From positions 1-21,032 of the forward strand of contig NZ_JAVQHL010000008.1 of NCBI RefSeq assembly GCF_032670585.1: DNA of 21,032 nt, written 5' to 3'. The translations under genes and the position numbers were made by a program. Of the stretch, positions 20,482 to 21,032 are shown piece by piece. The stretch's first letter is position 1. Each line of letters opens with the position of its first letter. Below the pieces are notes generated by a model that saw only the letters and a list, made by a program, of their open reading frames with translations, did not search any database and had not been told where the DNA came from. Source of the DNA: Ostreiculturibacter nitratireducens (GTDB taxonomy: Bacteria > Pseudomonadota > Alphaproteobacteria > Rhodobacterales > Rhodobacteraceae).

Positions 20482-21032
20482 GGTGGTGGCAGACAAATTC
20501 GAACGCGTCTCAGCTAGGACAGTGACGCTGTCCCTTATGCCGCGCCGATATTGCGCCACTCGGCAAGAGCGGCGGCGCGGTTGGCCTTGAAGAGAGGTCT
20601 GCTCGAGAGGCTACGTTCCTGATTGAAGTGGTTGGTGACGGAGGCGTGGACGGAAGCGAACTTCTGCAGACTTCGCATCCGCCGGAAACGGAGCATGGCC
20701 CTCTCCCGTCGTCGAAACGCCAGGTGCGAGTTCTCGGCCCGGTTGTTCAGCCAGCGTCCAGTTTCCTGCCTGTCCTCGACACTGAGCTCCTTCATCGCCG
20801 CCCCATAGGATCGCAACTTGTCCGTCACGTAACGCTCGCACGATCCGTGCCGCCGCATCGCTTTCTTGAGGAATTTCAAGGCGGCCTTCTTTTCCCGCGT
20901 CTTCGTGACCAAGCTCTCGAGGACTTCTCCCTCGTGGTCGACCGCGCGCCAGAGGTAGTGCCGTTCGCCGTTGATCTTCACGAACATCTCGTCGAGATGC
21001 CACCGCCAGTTGCTCGACTTCATGCCCTCGAT
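20482..21032 (-). mobile_element. IS6-family insertion sequence, 3' part (cut by window end)
   Basis: The 3' terminal sequence is GGTGGTGGCAGACAAATTCG at 20482-20501, followed by about 33 nt and then the transposase stop. The 5' end lies beyond the window. The terminal sequence matches that of the remnant at 15399. Its CAGA-C-AAA core matches the 5' end at 10297 (CAGA-G-AAA), as expected for terminal inverted repeats. No target duplication can be checked because the other end is not visible. Confidence 0.82.
20535..21032 (-). CDS. IS6-family DDE transposase, N-terminus outside window
   Basis: The last 165 codons of an IS6 (IS26-like) transposase are present, and the frame runs open to the right edge (the outermost codons read IEG before MKSSNWRWHLDE). 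The catalytic DDE triad appears complete: first Asp in WHLDEMFVKINGERHYLWRA, second in VTDKLRSYGAAM, Glu in NNRAENSHLAFRRRE. It ends FKANRAAALAEWRNIGAA. No stop or frameshift is seen, so this copy may be active, unlike the three remnants at 9978-10297 and 15399-15515. Such enzymes move by replicative cointegrate formation and act on directly repeated copies, which fits how the window is built. Confidence 0.93.
   Translation of the reverse strand: MEGMKSSNWRWHLDEMFVKINGERHYLWRAVDHEGEVLESLVTKTREKKAALKFLKKAMRRHGSCERYVTDKLRSYGAAMKELSVEDRQETGRWLNNRAENSHLAFRRRERAMLRFRRMRSLQKFASVHASVTNHFNQERSLSSRPLFKANRAAALAEWRNIGAA

Noticed and set aside
1..21032. CRISPR arrays, rRNA and tRNA genes
   Set aside because: There are no regularly spaced direct repeats and no rRNA-like or complete cloverleaf sequence on either strand. 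The dispersed repeats are too few and too far apart to be an array.

Overview
The window is GC-rich and fits an alphaproteobacterium, most likely of the Rhodobacterales type. The grounds are the IS6-family transposase variety, the short dispersed intergenic repeat and the style of the genes. This is inference, because no rRNA, tRNA or housekeeping gene is present to fix it. It reads as an accessory region (genomic island or plasmid): small unrelated gene groups separated by insertion-sequence remnants, gene fragments, an integrase pseudogene and repeats.

Left part (1-6430). Two quinone-oxidoreductase-like dehydrogenases lie tail to tail (460-1413 + and 1518-2471 -). A decayed, internally deleted tyrosine recombinase (2763-3076 -) follows, then a GNAT acetyltransferase (3181-3660 -). 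These last two are bracketed by two copies of a dispersed repeat. A second GNAT protein (3961-4758 +) comes next. Then there is a scar at about 5380-5392 where the C-terminal end of a metallophosphoesterase (- strand) meets the C-terminal end of an FtsH-like M41 peptidase (+ strand), both without their front halves. About 640 bases of non-coding DNA with hairpins follow.

Middle (6340-9856). An outer-membrane beta-barrel gene (7745-9226 -) overlaps by 20 nt a secreted beta-lactamase-fold serine hydrolase gene (6427-7764 -), so the two are probably translationally coupled. A winged-helix regulator is divergent (9371-9856 +), with operator-like inverted repeats in the shared upstream region.

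Centre (9978-15515). The most interesting unit is a minus-strand gene set of an RND/MMPL transporter (15199-13115), a small exported protein overlapping it by ATGA (13118-12657), a PLP aminotransferase resembling the aminotransferase domains of polyketide/peptide synthases (12566-11199) and an alpha/beta hydrolase (11180-10311). It is flanked on both sides by directly oriented IS6-family remnants, and in each the end facing the genes is the preserved one. This resembles a decayed IS26-like composite unit. I infer that the genes make, trim and export an amine-bearing acyl or lipid-like small molecule. The substrate cannot be read from the sequence.

Right part (15585-21032). A group II PLP decarboxylase (+) begins just downstream of an IS6 3' remnant. 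A BTAD/TPR transcriptional regulator (-) is divergent from a DUF4242 protein (+), with a palindrome between them. An NTF2-like protein (+) follows, and the window ends inside an apparently intact IS6-family transposase (-) that continues past the right edge.
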